Source: Vampirovibrio sp041737375 (GTDB taxonomy: Bacteria > Cyanobacteriota > Vampirovibrionia > Vampirovibrionales > Vampirovibrionaceae). From it: 64,000 nt of DNA. Where the stretch lies: positions 62,001-126,000 of the forward strand of contig NZ_JBGSRV010000015.1 of the NCBI RefSeq assembly GCF_041737375.1, in the 5' to 3' direction. Within the stretch, counting starts at the first letter, position 1, and the number at the start of each line of letters is the position of its first letter. Below are positions 1-7,684 of this stretch, in pieces. Made by a program: the position numbers and the translations under genes. The notes below the pieces were generated by a model that was given only the letters and a program-made list of their open reading frames with translations, had not been told where the DNA came from and ran no database searches.

Positions 1-1
1 C

Positions 2-499
2 GAACCCTTAACCCTTGCCGTGCTAAAAGGGCTGCTTTCCAACGCCAAAGAAGGCGTGAACTATGTGAATGCCCCTTCCATCGCCGAAGAAAGCGGCATT
101 CAGGTTAAAACTACCACCACCAAAGCCGCTGGCAACTATCGCAATCTTCTGGAAATCAAACTGATCACCGAAGAGAAAACCTACATGGTTGCGGGCACCC
201 TGATTTCCGATGAAATCTTCAGGATTGTGGATATGGACGGTTATCAAATGGCCCTGAAAGCAACGCCCTATGTATTGATTACCCCCCACCACGATCGACC
301 GGGGATGATTGCACAGGTGGCCACCGTGCTAGGAGAAGCAGGCGTGAATATCAGCGCGCTTCAGGTCGCCCGTAGCGGCCCCCAGGCGGGTGGGGAATCC
401 ATCATGGTATTCAACCTGGACAATGCCCCTTCCGATAGCCTACTTTCCAAAATTCGCGAGCTGGAAGGGATTTACGGCAGTTCCTATATCAACCTTTAA
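2..499 (+). CDS. serA: D-3-phosphoglycerate dehydrogenase, C-terminal part (partial)
   Basis: The reading frame is open from the left edge of the window to the TAA at 497-499, so only the last 165 residues are present and the start lies upstream. SerA oxidises 3-phosphoglycerate in the first step of serine synthesis in the cytoplasm. The visible part matches the intermediate (ASB-type) domain of long SerA proteins followed by an ACT domain over about the last 75 residues, with the motif HHDRPGMIAQVATVLGEAGVNI. The ACT domain usually binds serine for feedback control. The dehydrogenase domains are outside the window, so the name rests on the C-terminal domain pair. Confidence 0.85.
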   Translation, partial: EPLTLAVLKGLLSNAKEGVNYVNAPSIAEESGIQVKTTTTKAAGNYRNLLEIKLITEEKTYMVAGTLISDEIFRIVDMDGYQMALKATPYVLITPHHDRPGMIAQVATVLGEAGVNISALQVARSGPQAGGESIMVFNLDNAPSDSLLSKIRELEGIYGSSYINL

Positions 500-541
500 C
501 AAGGTTTTTATATAAAAAATATCCAATCCATCCACAATAGG

Positions 542-653
542 GCAATTACGGATATGCTTTTGTTTTTATTAATACAGAAACACTCACTCCCATCCCTATT
601 GTGTCTAACAAGACTTATGTCACCTCGATTTTATTGAGGTGACTTCTTTTTTT
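542..653 (+). ncRNA. Candidate small RNA, repeat copy 1
   Basis: A segment beginning GCAATTA and containing TTGTTTTTATT, AAACACTC and ATCCCTAT recurs in the same order about 228 nt downstream. It has no open reading frame and ends in a strong intrinsic terminator at 619-653. The part between the A/T-rich promoter-like stretch and the hairpin is C/U-rich and looks unpaired. I infer a short transcript of about 80 nt starting near 572. No promoter matches the consensus well, so this is a prediction only. Confidence 0.4.
619..653 (+). terminator. Intrinsic terminator
   Basis: A perfect 8-bp stem, GTCACCTC (619-626) with GAGGTGAC (636-643), has a 9-nt loop and is followed by TTCTTTTTTT. It would end transcripts reading out of serA or of the candidate small RNA. 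Confidence 0.85.
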
Positions 654-769
654 CTGATGAGACATAAAAAATCCGGCAAAATACCAAGGCAAAATCCCCT
701 CCCCCTTCCCTATCCGAAAAATATCTACCAGCGCTCACCCGGATTTATGAACCATATAACACATACCCG

Positions 770-880
770 CAATTATCACTCAGATATTGTTTTTATTTAA
801 ATATAAACACTCCCACTCCTATCCCTATATAACTTCAAGTGTCCTTAAAACGCTGGCTAATTTAAGCCAGCATTTTTTTT
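770..880 (+). ncRNA. Candidate small RNA, repeat copy 2
   Basis: This is the second copy of the repeat at 542: GCAATTA, then TTGTTTTTATT, AAACACTC, CACTCC and ATCCCTAT in the same order, again followed by an intrinsic terminator (852-880). The hairpin arms differ completely from copy 1 while the C/U-rich unpaired stretch is kept. That pattern fits paralogous small RNAs better than a random duplication. There is no coding potential. Transcription is inferred. Confidence 0.4.
852..880 (+). terminator. Intrinsic terminator
   Basis: A 7-bp stem, GCTGGCT (852-858) with AGCCAGC (865-871), is followed by ATTTTTTTT. On the minus strand it is followed by a shorter GTTTT run, so it may also stop transcripts from the TonB-like gene that ends at 941. 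Confidence 0.85.
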
Positions 881-940
881 GCCCTGAAATCAGCATGACG
901 CCAGGAGCAGAACCCACCCCACCCTAAAAAAACCTGCTTG

Positions 941-2155
941 TTATCGACGCTGTGCGCTTCCGTGACCGTAAATTTCATAGTCAAAGATGAACTGCACGTC
1001 AATATCATTACCCGGATAATTCGGCGGCAACTGTTTAAATGGGGCAGAAGCCCGAACCGCAGCCATCGCAGCCTGATCGGCAGCTGGAGAGCCAGAAGAC
1101 TGCTGGATTCGCAGACTCAACAAACGGCCATCTCTGGACACTTTAAACAAGGCCACCACCCGTTTGCTTCTATCTTCCACCGGAGGCGCCCAGTTACGCC
1201 GAATACGACGTTGCAATTCAGCGATATAAGGCCCGAAATCCGGTTCAGCCATAGCATCCACACCATCACGGCCACCGCCGCCGCCCGGAGAGCCGCTTTG
1301 ATTATAAGATCCACGACCGCCACCGCCGCTGCTTCCGCCTCGGCTGCCAGCACTGCCGGGATTGCCGCCACCTCTGGAAGGGCTTCCGCCAATAAAACTG
1401 GAGCTTGGGCTACCACTGGCACTACCGCCACCGGGCCTGCCAGAAGGACTGGCGCTGGCGGTTTTGGCTACAGGGCCACCACCCGCGCTTGCCGAAGGAT
1501 TTTTAGGGGCAGGGGTTGGAATAGTAGGCGCAATGGGATTAGAAGGCAAACTGGGTGCAGCACTTGCAATTTTAGTAGGCCGGGGGGCCTTAGGCCTTGG
1601 AGGGGCTGGGGCCGGTGTTGGGCTTGGCGCTTGAGCTTGCTTGGGTGCTGGCGTGGGTGCCGGGGATTGAGCCTGCCGGGTAGGACGCGGCTGCGGTCTG
1701 GCTTGCGGCCTTGGCTGAGGCGCTGGGTTAGATTTAGGCTGAGGGGCGACATTGGGCCTTGCAGCCGCTTGTTTAGAAGCAGCGCCCGCCGCTTGCTGGG
1801 CTACTTGAACCGGTCGATTGGCAATTTTCTTACCCCCGGAACGGGTATTGCGTTCCGCCCGCAGATTGGTTGGCTTGCGAGGGGCTTGCTCAGGCTCATT
1901 GTCCACCAGCACAAACTCGACGTCCGGCTGTTTCATTTGAGAAGAGAACAAGGGGATTTTAAACCCGAAAAAACTTAAAATCAGGACCGTTAAAATAACC
2001 AGTCCCACCACCGCAATGTGGACTAAAGCAGCCAGCCCAACCCACATAAATAACTTGGACTCATACTGCTTGTTAGAATAAAGCCCCAGCCCGGTGGGCA
2101 TTGGCGCTTGATTAGCGGATACAGGTTGTGAATATGGCGTTCTCACAGGTGGCAC
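941..2155 (-). CDS. TonB family protein with long Pro/Gly/Ser-rich linker
   Basis: The 404-residue protein has a short cytoplasmic N-terminus, one membrane segment at about 36-64, a very long linker (about 90-300) rich in Pro-Ala, then in Gly-Ser, and a TonB C-terminal domain at about 306-404 (DFGPYIAELQRRIRRNW onward). TonB proteins span the periplasm to pass proton-motive energy to outer-membrane receptors. No exbB, exbD or receptor gene lies next to it, so a TolA-like or other envelope role is possible. The start is a GTG without a clear ribosome binding site; the ATG at residue 19 is an alternative. It is transcribed divergently from the asparaginase gene. Confidence 0.75.
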   Translation of the reverse strand: MPPVRTPYSQPVSANQAPMPTGLGLYSNKQYESKLFMWVGLAALVHIAVVGLVILTVLILSFFGFKIPLFSSQMKQPDVEFVLVDNEPEQAPRKPTNLRAERNTRSGGKKIANRPVQVAQQAAGAASKQAAARPNVAPQPKSNPAPQPRPQARPQPRPTRQAQSPAPTPAPKQAQAPSPTPAPAPPRPKAPRPTKIASAAPSLPSNPIAPTIPTPAPKNPSASAGGGPVAKTASASPSGRPGGGSASGSPSSSFIGGSPSRGGGNPGSAGSRGGSSGGGGRGSYNQSGSPGGGGGRDGVDAMAEPDFGPYIAELQRRIRRNWAPPVEDRSKRVVALFKVSRDGRLLSLRIQQSSGSPAADQAAMAAVRASAPFKQLPPNYPGNDIDVQFIFDYEIYGHGSAQRR

Positions 2156-2279
2156 TTGTGTCTATCAACCATTAACAATTGACTTAGCCCCATTCCTAAC
2201 TATTTCTTGCTAGACGTGTACTATAGAATGGTGTTTCTATTCTAAAATAAATTTTTACAATGCGCTCTGTCGGAAAATA

Positions 2280-3329
2280 ATGATTATGCACGCTCAACCG
2301 CTCCAAGACTCTGTTTTAGTGACCGCTCACCGATTTATCGGCGAAAAAAGCACTGACAAACTGCCACTGGGCGAAAGCATCGTTGAAAATCGGCATACAG
2401 GCTGGTTCATTATTAGCCACCGACAGCGAGGCATATTGTATTCTACACCGGGAGCGACAGAAATCGCTACTTTTTTTCGTTCCTCAGCCAAACCCTTTCA
2501 GGCGTTCCCTATTGTGGAAAAAGGCCTGCATCCCTTGCTCACTGAAGCCGAACTGGCCCTGACCTGCGCCTCCCATACCGGCTCAAACCAGCACATTCAA
2601 GGGGTGCAAAACATTTTAAACAAAGCCACCTTATCCAAAAACAGTTTAAAATGTGGCCCTCACCCTCCCACCGATGGCCCCATGTTGGAAACACTGGCCA
2701 AATCAGGCGCCCCCCCCAATCCCATGCATAATAATTGTTCGGGAAAACATGCGGGCATGCTTTTTTACTGCAAGCAACAAAACCTCAATGCGGAAACCTA
2801 CCTGAACTTTGAGCATCCGCTACAGCAAAGCATTTTAAATACCTTGCGCCAATACACAGGCATTCAGGACATTCCTACGGCAGTTGACGGCTGCGGCGCT
2901 CCGGTTTTTTATCTGCCGCTTGAAAAAATCGCCGCGCTTTACGCCGTTTTGGTCAGTGATGAAGCGTTCAGGCCCTTAAAATCAGCCATGATCAACCATC
3001 CTCAACTGGTTGGCGGGGAAGGCCGGATTGATACCGTTCTGATGCAAGCCAGCCAAGGCAAGCTGCTAGCCAAAGTGGGCGCCGACGGAGTACTTTGCGT
3101 GGGCCACACAGAGGCCAAAGAAGGACTGGCCCTAAAAATCGCCGACGGCAGCGAGCTGATTCGCAATTTGACTATTGTAGAAATCCTGCAACGAATCGGT
3201 TGGCTGGATTCAACCGCCCTAGAGGACATCCGACTGAAACCTTTTCAAAATCAAAAACGCCTCAACACTCAAGGCAAAGTGGTAGGAGAATATCAATTCC
3301 ACTTCACCTCAGCAGGCTATAATCTTTAA
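2280..3329 (+). CDS. L-asparaginase II family protein
   Basis: The 349-residue protein matches the asparaginase II family (PF06089, Rhizobium AnsA-like), which hydrolyses asparagine to aspartate and ammonia and is unrelated to the E. coli AnsA/AnsB enzymes. Family motifs are RSSAKPFQA near residue 67, TCASHTGS, NNCSGKHAGM near 160 and DGCGAP near 210. The length is normal for the family. ATGs at 2280 and 2286 are both possible starts and neither has a strong ribosome binding site. The upstream 125 nt is shared with the divergent TonB-like gene and is A/T-rich. Substrate is inferred from the family. Confidence 0.8.
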   Translation: MIMHAQPLQDSVLVTAHRFIGEKSTDKLPLGESIVENRHTGWFIISHRQRGILYSTPGATEIATFFRSSAKPFQAFPIVEKGLHPLLTEAELALTCASHTGSNQHIQGVQNILNKATLSKNSLKCGPHPPTDGPMLETLAKSGAPPNPMHNNCSGKHAGMLFYCKQQNLNAETYLNFEHPLQQSILNTLRQYTGIQDIPTAVDGCGAPVFYLPLEKIAALYAVLVSDEAFRPLKSAMINHPQLVGGEGRIDTVLMQASQGKLLAKVGADGVLCVGHTEAKEGLALKIADGSELIRNLTIVEILQRIGWLDSTALEDIRLKPFQNQKRLNTQGKVVGEYQFHFTSAGYNL

Positions 3330-3396
3330 TAAAGAAAAACTAAAAAGAAAAACTTCATATTCAAACGCACTAAACAGAAAAAACAGGTACGGCGGG

Positions 3397-3894
3397 ATGA
3401 TGGAATGGGAAAAACTGCTGGGCGTTCAATGGCCCAAAAATCAATGCGACCAATCGGGAGAATGCTGCCGGGGCGCAGCGCAAATTAAGCCATGGCAAAA
3501 TTTAATGGCGCAGGCCGCAAACGGCAACCCCATTTCCCGTGCCTTTTTGAATCAATACCAGCCCTATCCCAATCAGGAAGCCGCTTTAAATACAGCGCCT
3601 GATGCGGTACAAGCCTCCACGGAAATTGCGCTAAGCCGGGGCGAAAATCCGGAAAATCTGGTGTTCTACCATTGCATTTACCTTAAAAACCGAAACCAGT
3701 GCCAGATTTATGAAGATCGCCCCACCCTGTGCCGAGACTTCCCGGAATCGCCATTTGGAGCCATTCCCAAATGTTGTGGATATACGCAGGCCAAAGAAAA
3801 TTGCCTGGAAAAAGCGAGCCAGCTGAGGCAGCAACTGGCTGGACTGAAGGCCTTAAAAGCTAAAATGGACAGTGAAATCTCCGCAGAAAGGTAA
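3397..3894 (+). CDS. YkgJ family cysteine cluster protein
   Basis: The 165-residue protein has the N-terminal cysteine motif CDQSGECC (C17, C23, C24), a middle FYHCIYL and the later NQCQIYEDRPTLCRDFP, the pattern of the YkgJ/FliB-type zinc- or iron-chelating family (PF03692). Such proteins bind a metal or iron-sulphur centre; their cellular role is mostly unknown. It follows the asparaginase gene by 67 nt in the same direction and may share its transcript. ATG-ATG at 3397 and 3400 are both possible starts. Confidence 0.75.
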   Translation: MMEWEKLLGVQWPKNQCDQSGECCRGAAQIKPWQNLMAQAANGNPISRAFLNQYQPYPNQEAALNTAPDAVQASTEIALSRGENPENLVFYHCIYLKNRNQCQIYEDRPTLCRDFPESPFGAIPKCCGYTQAKENCLEKASQLRQQLAGLKALKAKMDSEISAER

Positions 3895-3948
3895 GCCGCA
3901 ATTACGACTTAGCCCATCGCATTGGAACCCCTGCAATCAAAACGGATA

Positions 3949-3976
3949 TTGACAGGCATTTTTTAACCCTTATTAT
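3949..3976 (+). promoter_or_regulatory. Sigma-70-type promoter for the tRNA cluster
   Basis: A perfect -35 box TTGACA (3949-3954) and a near-consensus -10 box TATTAT (3971-3976) are 16 nt apart. They lie 46 nt upstream of tRNA-Thr(TGT). This is one of the best promoter matches in the window. Confidence 0.75.
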
Positions 3977-4022
3977 GAATGGACTGTCATATCCCCGCTT
4001 TGTCCAACCTGGATAAAAATGG

Positions 4023-4095
4023 GCCGGTGTAGCTCAATTGGCAGAGCAACGGTTTTGTAAACCGTAGGTTGCGGGTTCGAGTCCCATCACCGGCT
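4023..4095 (+). tRNA. tRNA-Thr (anticodon TGT)
   Basis: The acceptor arms GCCGGTG and CACCGGC pair perfectly. The D-arm (AGCTCAATTGGCAGAGC) and T-arm (GGGTTCGAGTCCC) are canonical. The anticodon stem ACGGT/ACCGT holds the loop TTTGTAA, giving anticodon TGT for ACA codons. The CCA end is not encoded. Confidence 0.95.
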
Positions 4096-4118
4096 AATGA
4101 CAGTATCCCCACGAACCT

Positions 4119-4199
4119 GGGTAGGTGCCCGAGTGGTTAAAGGGGGCGGGCTGTAAACCCGTTGCGCAAGCTACGTTGGTTCAAATCCAACCCTACCCA
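4119..4199 (+). tRNA. tRNA-Tyr (anticodon GTA)
   Basis: Acceptor arms GGGTAGG and CCTACCC pair perfectly. The anticodon loop CTGTAAA gives GTA. There is a long variable arm (TTGCGCAAGCTACG region), as expected for a class II tRNA, and a normal T-arm with GGTTCAAATCC. It follows tRNA-Thr(TGT) by 23 nt. Confidence 0.95.
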
Positions 4200-4203
4200 T
4201 ACC

Positions 4204-4239
4204 AAAACCGTCCTCCTCAAAAAGGGCGGTTTTGTTTTA
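4204..4239 (+). terminator. Intrinsic terminator after tRNA-Tyr
   Basis: The stem AAAACCGTCCT pairs with AGGGCGGTTTT (one G-T pair) and is followed by GTTTTAT. It separates the first two tRNAs from tRNA-Thr(GGT) and tuf. Confidence 0.8.
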
Positions 4240-4415
4240 TAAAAATGGCCATCATGCCAAGCCCCGCTAAAGGCGACTGTCAGGATCATTGAGAAATTTA
4301 AATCACTCCCGCAATTAACCACTAGACAGAATAATTCCCTTTGTGATTTCCTATAGTTCCAAGTTCTCCCCAGTATTCTGATAGCCTCATAAGCAACATC
4401 ACGATACAGACACAT

Positions 4416-4487
4416 GCCCATGTGGCGCAGGGGTAGCGCATCCCCTTGGTAAGGGGAAGGCCACGAGTTCGAATCTCGTCATGGGCT
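4416..4487 (+). tRNA. tRNA-Thr (anticodon GGT)
   Basis: Acceptor arms GCCCATG and CATGGGC pair perfectly. The anticodon stem TCCCC/GGGGA holds the loop TTGGTAA, giving GGT for ACC/ACT codons. The T-arm GAGTTCGAATCTC is canonical. It lies 187 nt upstream of tuf, like thrT upstream of tufB in E. coli. A T-rich stretch follows the gene but I see no hairpin terminator, so tuf may be co-transcribed with it. Confidence 0.95.
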
Positions 4488-4674
4488 ATTTATTTTTCTT
4501 TGTTTGTGGTTAGCTAACTTCGCGTGTCCTTATTCACTGCCATTTGACCCCCTCTCAAAAAAGAATCAGGCGCGTAAAACTCGGAGAGTCCCGCCACAGG
4601 GCATTCATCCAGGTAGGTACAGGTTATCCAAACTTGTTTTGAAATAATCAGCACGTAAAGGAGACAACAGAAAC

Positions 4675-5859
4675 ATGGCTCGCGAGAAGTTCCAACGGAA
4701 TAAGCCGCACGTCAACATTGGTACCATTGGTCACGTTGACCACGGTAAAACCACGTTGACTGCAGCCATCACCACAGTTTTGGCGAAAGAAGGCAAAGCC
4801 ACCGCTAAAAAGTTTGATGAAATTGATGCCGCACCCGAAGAAAAAGCCCGTGGTATTACGATTTCTACCGCACACGTAGAATACGAAACCGATCAGCGCC
4901 ACTACGCCCACGTAGATTGCCCAGGTCACGCCGACTACGTAAAAAACATGATTACCGGTGCCGCTCAAATGGATGGCGGTATTTTGGTTATCGCAGCAAC
5001 CGATGGCCCTATGCCACAAACTCGTGAGCACATTCTGTTGGCCCGCCAGGTTGGCGTTCCTCAGCTGGTTGTGTTCCTGAACAAATGCGACATGGTTGAC
5101 GATCCTGAATTGCTCGACCTGGTTGAAATGGAAGCCCGTGAATTGCTGAGCAAGTACGAATTTGATGGCGATAACATCTCCATTATTCGTGGTTCCGCTT
5201 TGAAAGCCCTGGAAGGCGATGAGACTTGGGTTAAATCCATCCAGGAACTGATGACCGCTGTAGACACCACCATCCCCACCCCAGAGCGTCCAGTGGATCA
5301 GCCTTTCCTGATGCCCATCGAGGACGTTTTCACCATCACCGGTCGCGGTACAGTTGTAACCGGCCGTATCGAGCGTGGTAAAGTCAACGTAGGCGATGAA
5401 GTTGAAATCATCGGCTTGGGCGACACCCGCAAAACCATCGTTACCGGGATCGAAATGTTCCGCAAGTTGCTGGATGAAGGTCTGGCCGGCGATAACGTAG
5501 GCGCCCTGTTGCGTGGTATTGATAAAACCGCTGTTGAGCGCGGCATGGTACTGGCGAAACCCGGCTCCATCAAACCTCACACCAAATTCAAGGCAAACGT
5601 GTACGTTCTGAGCAAGGATGAAGGCGGCCGCCACACTCCTTTCTTCAGCAACTACCGTCCTCAGTTCTATGTTCGTACCACCGATGTAACCGGAACCATC
5701 AAATTGCCAGAAGGCGTTGAAATGGTTATGCCCGGCGACAACATCGTTATGGAAGTAGAATTGATTGCTCCCATCGCTATCGAACAAGGTATGCGCTTCT
5801 CCATCCGTGAAGGTGGCCGTACCGTTGGCGCTGGCGTTGTTGACACCATCATCAGCTAG
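4675..5859 (+). CDS. tuf: Elongation factor Tu
   Basis: The 394-residue protein is EF-Tu, the GTPase that carries aminoacyl-tRNA to the ribosome. GTP-binding motifs are GHVDHGKT at 19-26, DCPGH at 81-85 and NKCD at 136-139, followed by the two beta-barrel domains. The length is typical. The ATG has a strong AAAGGAG site 13 nt upstream. The gene follows tRNA-Thr(GGT) and is 34 nt upstream of rpsJ. The usual upstream str-operon genes rpsL, rpsG and fusA are absent; tRNA genes take their place. The leader 4488-4674 contains a perfect palindrome GTTAGCTAAC at 4509-4518. Confidence 0.98.
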   Translation: MAREKFQRNKPHVNIGTIGHVDHGKTTLTAAITTVLAKEGKATAKKFDEIDAAPEEKARGITISTAHVEYETDQRHYAHVDCPGHADYVKNMITGAAQMDGGILVIAATDGPMPQTREHILLARQVGVPQLVVFLNKCDMVDDPELLDLVEMEARELLSKYEFDGDNISIIRGSALKALEGDETWVKSIQELMTAVDTTIPTPERPVDQPFLMPIEDVFTITGRGTVVTGRIERGKVNVGDEVEIIGLGDTRKTIVTGIEMFRKLLDEGLAGDNVGALLRGIDKTAVERGMVLAKPGSIKPHTKFKANVYVLSKDEGGRHTPFFSNYRPQFYVRTTDVTGTIKLPEGVEMVMPGDNIVMEVELIAPIAIEQGMRFSIREGGRTVGAGVVDTIIS

Positions 5860-5893
5860 TTAATGAATTGACGAAAGAGTAGGAAGAAGGAAC

Positions 5894-6229
5894 ATGGCTA
5901 CAACGGCAAAAAAGAAAGCCCCCAAGCAAAACCGGGTACGTATTCGTCTCAAATCTTATGACAGCCGACTTATTGACGCATCGGCACAAAAGATCATTGA
6001 CGTTGCCAAAGGCGCTCAGGGGAAGGTCGTTGGCCCAATTCCACTTCCTACTCATCGTCAAATCTTCTGCGTGTTGCGTTCTCCTCACGTTAATAAAAAA
6101 TCCAGAGAGCACTTTGAGATTCGTACCCACAAGCGCTTAATCGACATTATTGATCCGGGCCAAGAGTTCGCCAGCCAATTGAGCCGGTTAGATCTCCCAG
6201 CCGGGGTTGATATCGAAGTACGCTTGTAA
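5894..6229 (+). CDS. rpsJ: 30S ribosomal protein S10
   Basis: The 111-residue protein is S10 (NusE), part of the 30S head and also a transcription antitermination partner of NusB. The core RVRIRLKSYDSRLIDASAQKI is unmistakable, as is the C-terminal DLPAGVDIEVRL. A lysine-rich extension of about a dozen residues precedes the core. The ATG follows an AGGAAGAAGG stretch. It sits directly after tuf and is separated by 116 nt from rplC, more than any other gap in the ribosomal run. Confidence 0.97.
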   Translation: MATTAKKKAPKQNRVRIRLKSYDSRLIDASAQKIIDVAKGAQGKVVGPIPLPTHRQIFCVLRSPHVNKKSREHFEIRTHKRLIDIIDPGQEFASQLSRLDLPAGVDIEVRL

Positions 6230-6240
6230 TACATTAAATT

Positions 6241-6267
6241 CTCCTCCTCAGGTTAGACAACTCCTCC
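6241..6267 (+). promoter_or_regulatory. Paired CTCCTCC motifs in the rpsJ-rplC gap
   Basis: Two pyrimidine motifs, CTCCTCCTC at 6241-6249 and CTCCTCC at 6261-6267, sit 14 nt apart in the leader of rplC. They are complementary to purine-rich ribosome binding sites. A role in translational control of the S10 cluster is a guess; I recognise no known r-protein leader fold. Confidence 0.25.
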
Positions 6268-6345
6268 ATCAGTCCACCAGTGGAAAAAAGACAACTGAAT
6301 AAGTTGAGACTCATACCACTTACTAATTAAGGAAAGGTAAACAAG

Positions 6346-7017
6346 GTGAGTTTTCCAAAACACCTCATTGGAAGAAAACGTGGCATGACCCAGGTCTTTA
6401 TAGAAGACGGGTCCGCTGTCCCCGTAACGGTTGTTGAGCTTTTGCCGTTAACGGTCACCCAGGTTAAAACCAAAACGGATGCTGGTTATTCAGCCATTCA
6501 AGTTGGTTTTGTCCCGGCAAAGGGAAAACATTTGACGAAAGCTCAACAACAGCATTTGCTGAAAAATAACTTGCCTTTACTGCGCAAGTTAAAAGAGTTC
6601 CGTATGACCGCTGAACAGGTCGAAGGCTTTAAAGTCGGCGACGTGATTTTGCCAGCGAGCGACGGTTCTTTTTTACTTGAAGGCGTAATGGTTCACGTTA
6701 CCGGCAAGTCGATCGGTAAAGGTTTCCAGGGAAACACCAAACGTTGGAATCACCACCGCGGCCCAATGAGCCACGGTTCCAAATCCCACCGTTTGCCAGG
6801 TTCTATTGGCGCCGGTACGACACCAGGTCGTGTTTTCAAAGGTTTAAAAATGGCTGGCAATATGGGTAACGAGCAAGTAACCGTTCGTAACCTAAAAGTC
6901 ATCCGAGTGATTCCGGAAAAAAATGTGGTTCTGATTAAAGGCGCTGTTCCCGGTGTGGAAGGCGGTCTTTTAACCATTCAGGCCAAACCGGAACGCTGGA
7001 ACGAGCCGAGAAAGTAA
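6346..7017 (+). CDS. rplC: 50S ribosomal protein L3
   Basis: The 223-residue protein is L3, an early assembly protein near the peptidyl-transferase centre. It starts LIGRKRGMTQVF and contains the central loop WNHHRGPMSHGSKSHRLPGSIG typical of L3, and the NLKVIRVIPEKNVVLIKGAVPG core near the C-terminus. The start is GTG at 6346 with AAGGAAAGG 9 nt upstream. It is the first gene after the rpsJ gap and lies 13 nt before rplD. Confidence 0.97.
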   Translation: MSFPKHLIGRKRGMTQVFIEDGSAVPVTVVELLPLTVTQVKTKTDAGYSAIQVGFVPAKGKHLTKAQQQHLLKNNLPLLRKLKEFRMTAEQVEGFKVGDVILPASDGSFLLEGVMVHVTGKSIGKGFQGNTKRWNHHRGPMSHGSKSHRLPGSIGAGTTPGRVFKGLKMAGNMGNEQVTVRNLKVIRVIPEKNVVLIKGAVPGVEGGLLTIQAKPERWNEPRK

Positions 7018-7030
7018 GGAGTAGGACATC

Positions 7031-7684
7031 ATGGCTGAAGATAAAATAACACTTAATAAATTTTCCAAAGACGGAAAAGAAGCTGGCCAGGTGGAAGTCT
7101 CCTCCGATGTGTTCGGCATTGAGCCTAATGTGCATGTATTGCACTTGGCAGTTCGTCGGGAACTGGCAAATGGTCGTGCTGGTACAGCTTGCACTAAAAC
7201 TCGGTCCGAAGTACGTGGCGGCGGCAAAAAGCCCTGGAAACAAAAAGGAACAGGTCGGGCCCGTGCCGGTAGTATTCGTTCTCCGCTGTGGGTTGGCGGT
7301 GGTGTAACTTTTGGCCCTAAGCCACGCGATTACTCCTTCAACCTCCCTCGCAAAGTTAGAGTTTTGGCGATGCGCTCTTCTCTTTCTGCGGCACAAGGCA
7401 AATTCAAGGTTTTAGAAGACTTTAGTTTTTTAACGGGTCCTAAAACCAAAGAAGTGGCAGACCTGCTTTCTTCTTTTGGTCTGATTGAAAAGAAGGTACT
7501 TATTCTGACTGACTACAAGGCTACAGAAAACCAGCATATTTATCTGGCTTCCCGTAACTTGCCAGGCATCAAATTGTGCCTCCCGCACAACCTCAGCGCT
7601 AAGGACCTGCTAGATGCAGACGCTGTCATTGCCAGCAACAGTGCGGTCCAGGAAATCAATGAAAGGTATGCATCCTATGTCTAA
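7031..7684 (+). CDS. rplD: 50S ribosomal protein L4
   Basis: The 217-residue protein is L4, which lines the exit tunnel through its extended loop. The loop signature is clear: RAGTACTKTRSEVRGGGKKPWKQKGTGRARAGS at about 54-86. In some bacteria L4 represses its own operon through the mRNA leader; nothing here proves that. Its last 8 nt overlap the start of rplW, which suggests translational coupling. Confidence 0.97.
   Translation: MAEDKITLNKFSKDGKEAGQVEVSSDVFGIEPNVHVLHLAVRRELANGRAGTACTKTRSEVRGGGKKPWKQKGTGRARAGSIRSPLWVGGGVTFGPKPRDYSFNLPRKVRVLAMRSSLSAAQGKFKVLEDFSFLTGPKTKEVADLLSSFGLIEKKVLILTDYKATENQHIYLASRNLPGIKLCLPHNLSAKDLLDADAVIASNSAVQEINERYASYV

Noticed and set aside
938..1978. 346-codon plus-strand frame antisense to the TonB-like gene
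   Set aside because: Its Arg/Thr/Ala-rich composition is a shadow of the Pro/Gly/Ser codons on the other strand. The minus-strand protein has a clear membrane segment and TonB domain.
4240..4415. Search for a tRNA-Gly between tRNA-Tyr and tRNA-Thr(GGT)
   Set aside because: No pairable acceptor arms, T-loop GTTCGA or anticodon arm could be found by eye.
4648..5787. 379-codon open frame antisense to tuf
   Set aside because: It mirrors the codon bias of EF-Tu, has no ribosome binding site, and the plus-strand protein is certain.
7614..7676. Longer N-terminus for L23 from 7614
   Set aside because: It lies inside rplD and lacks a ribosome binding site. The ATG at 7677 fits the family length.
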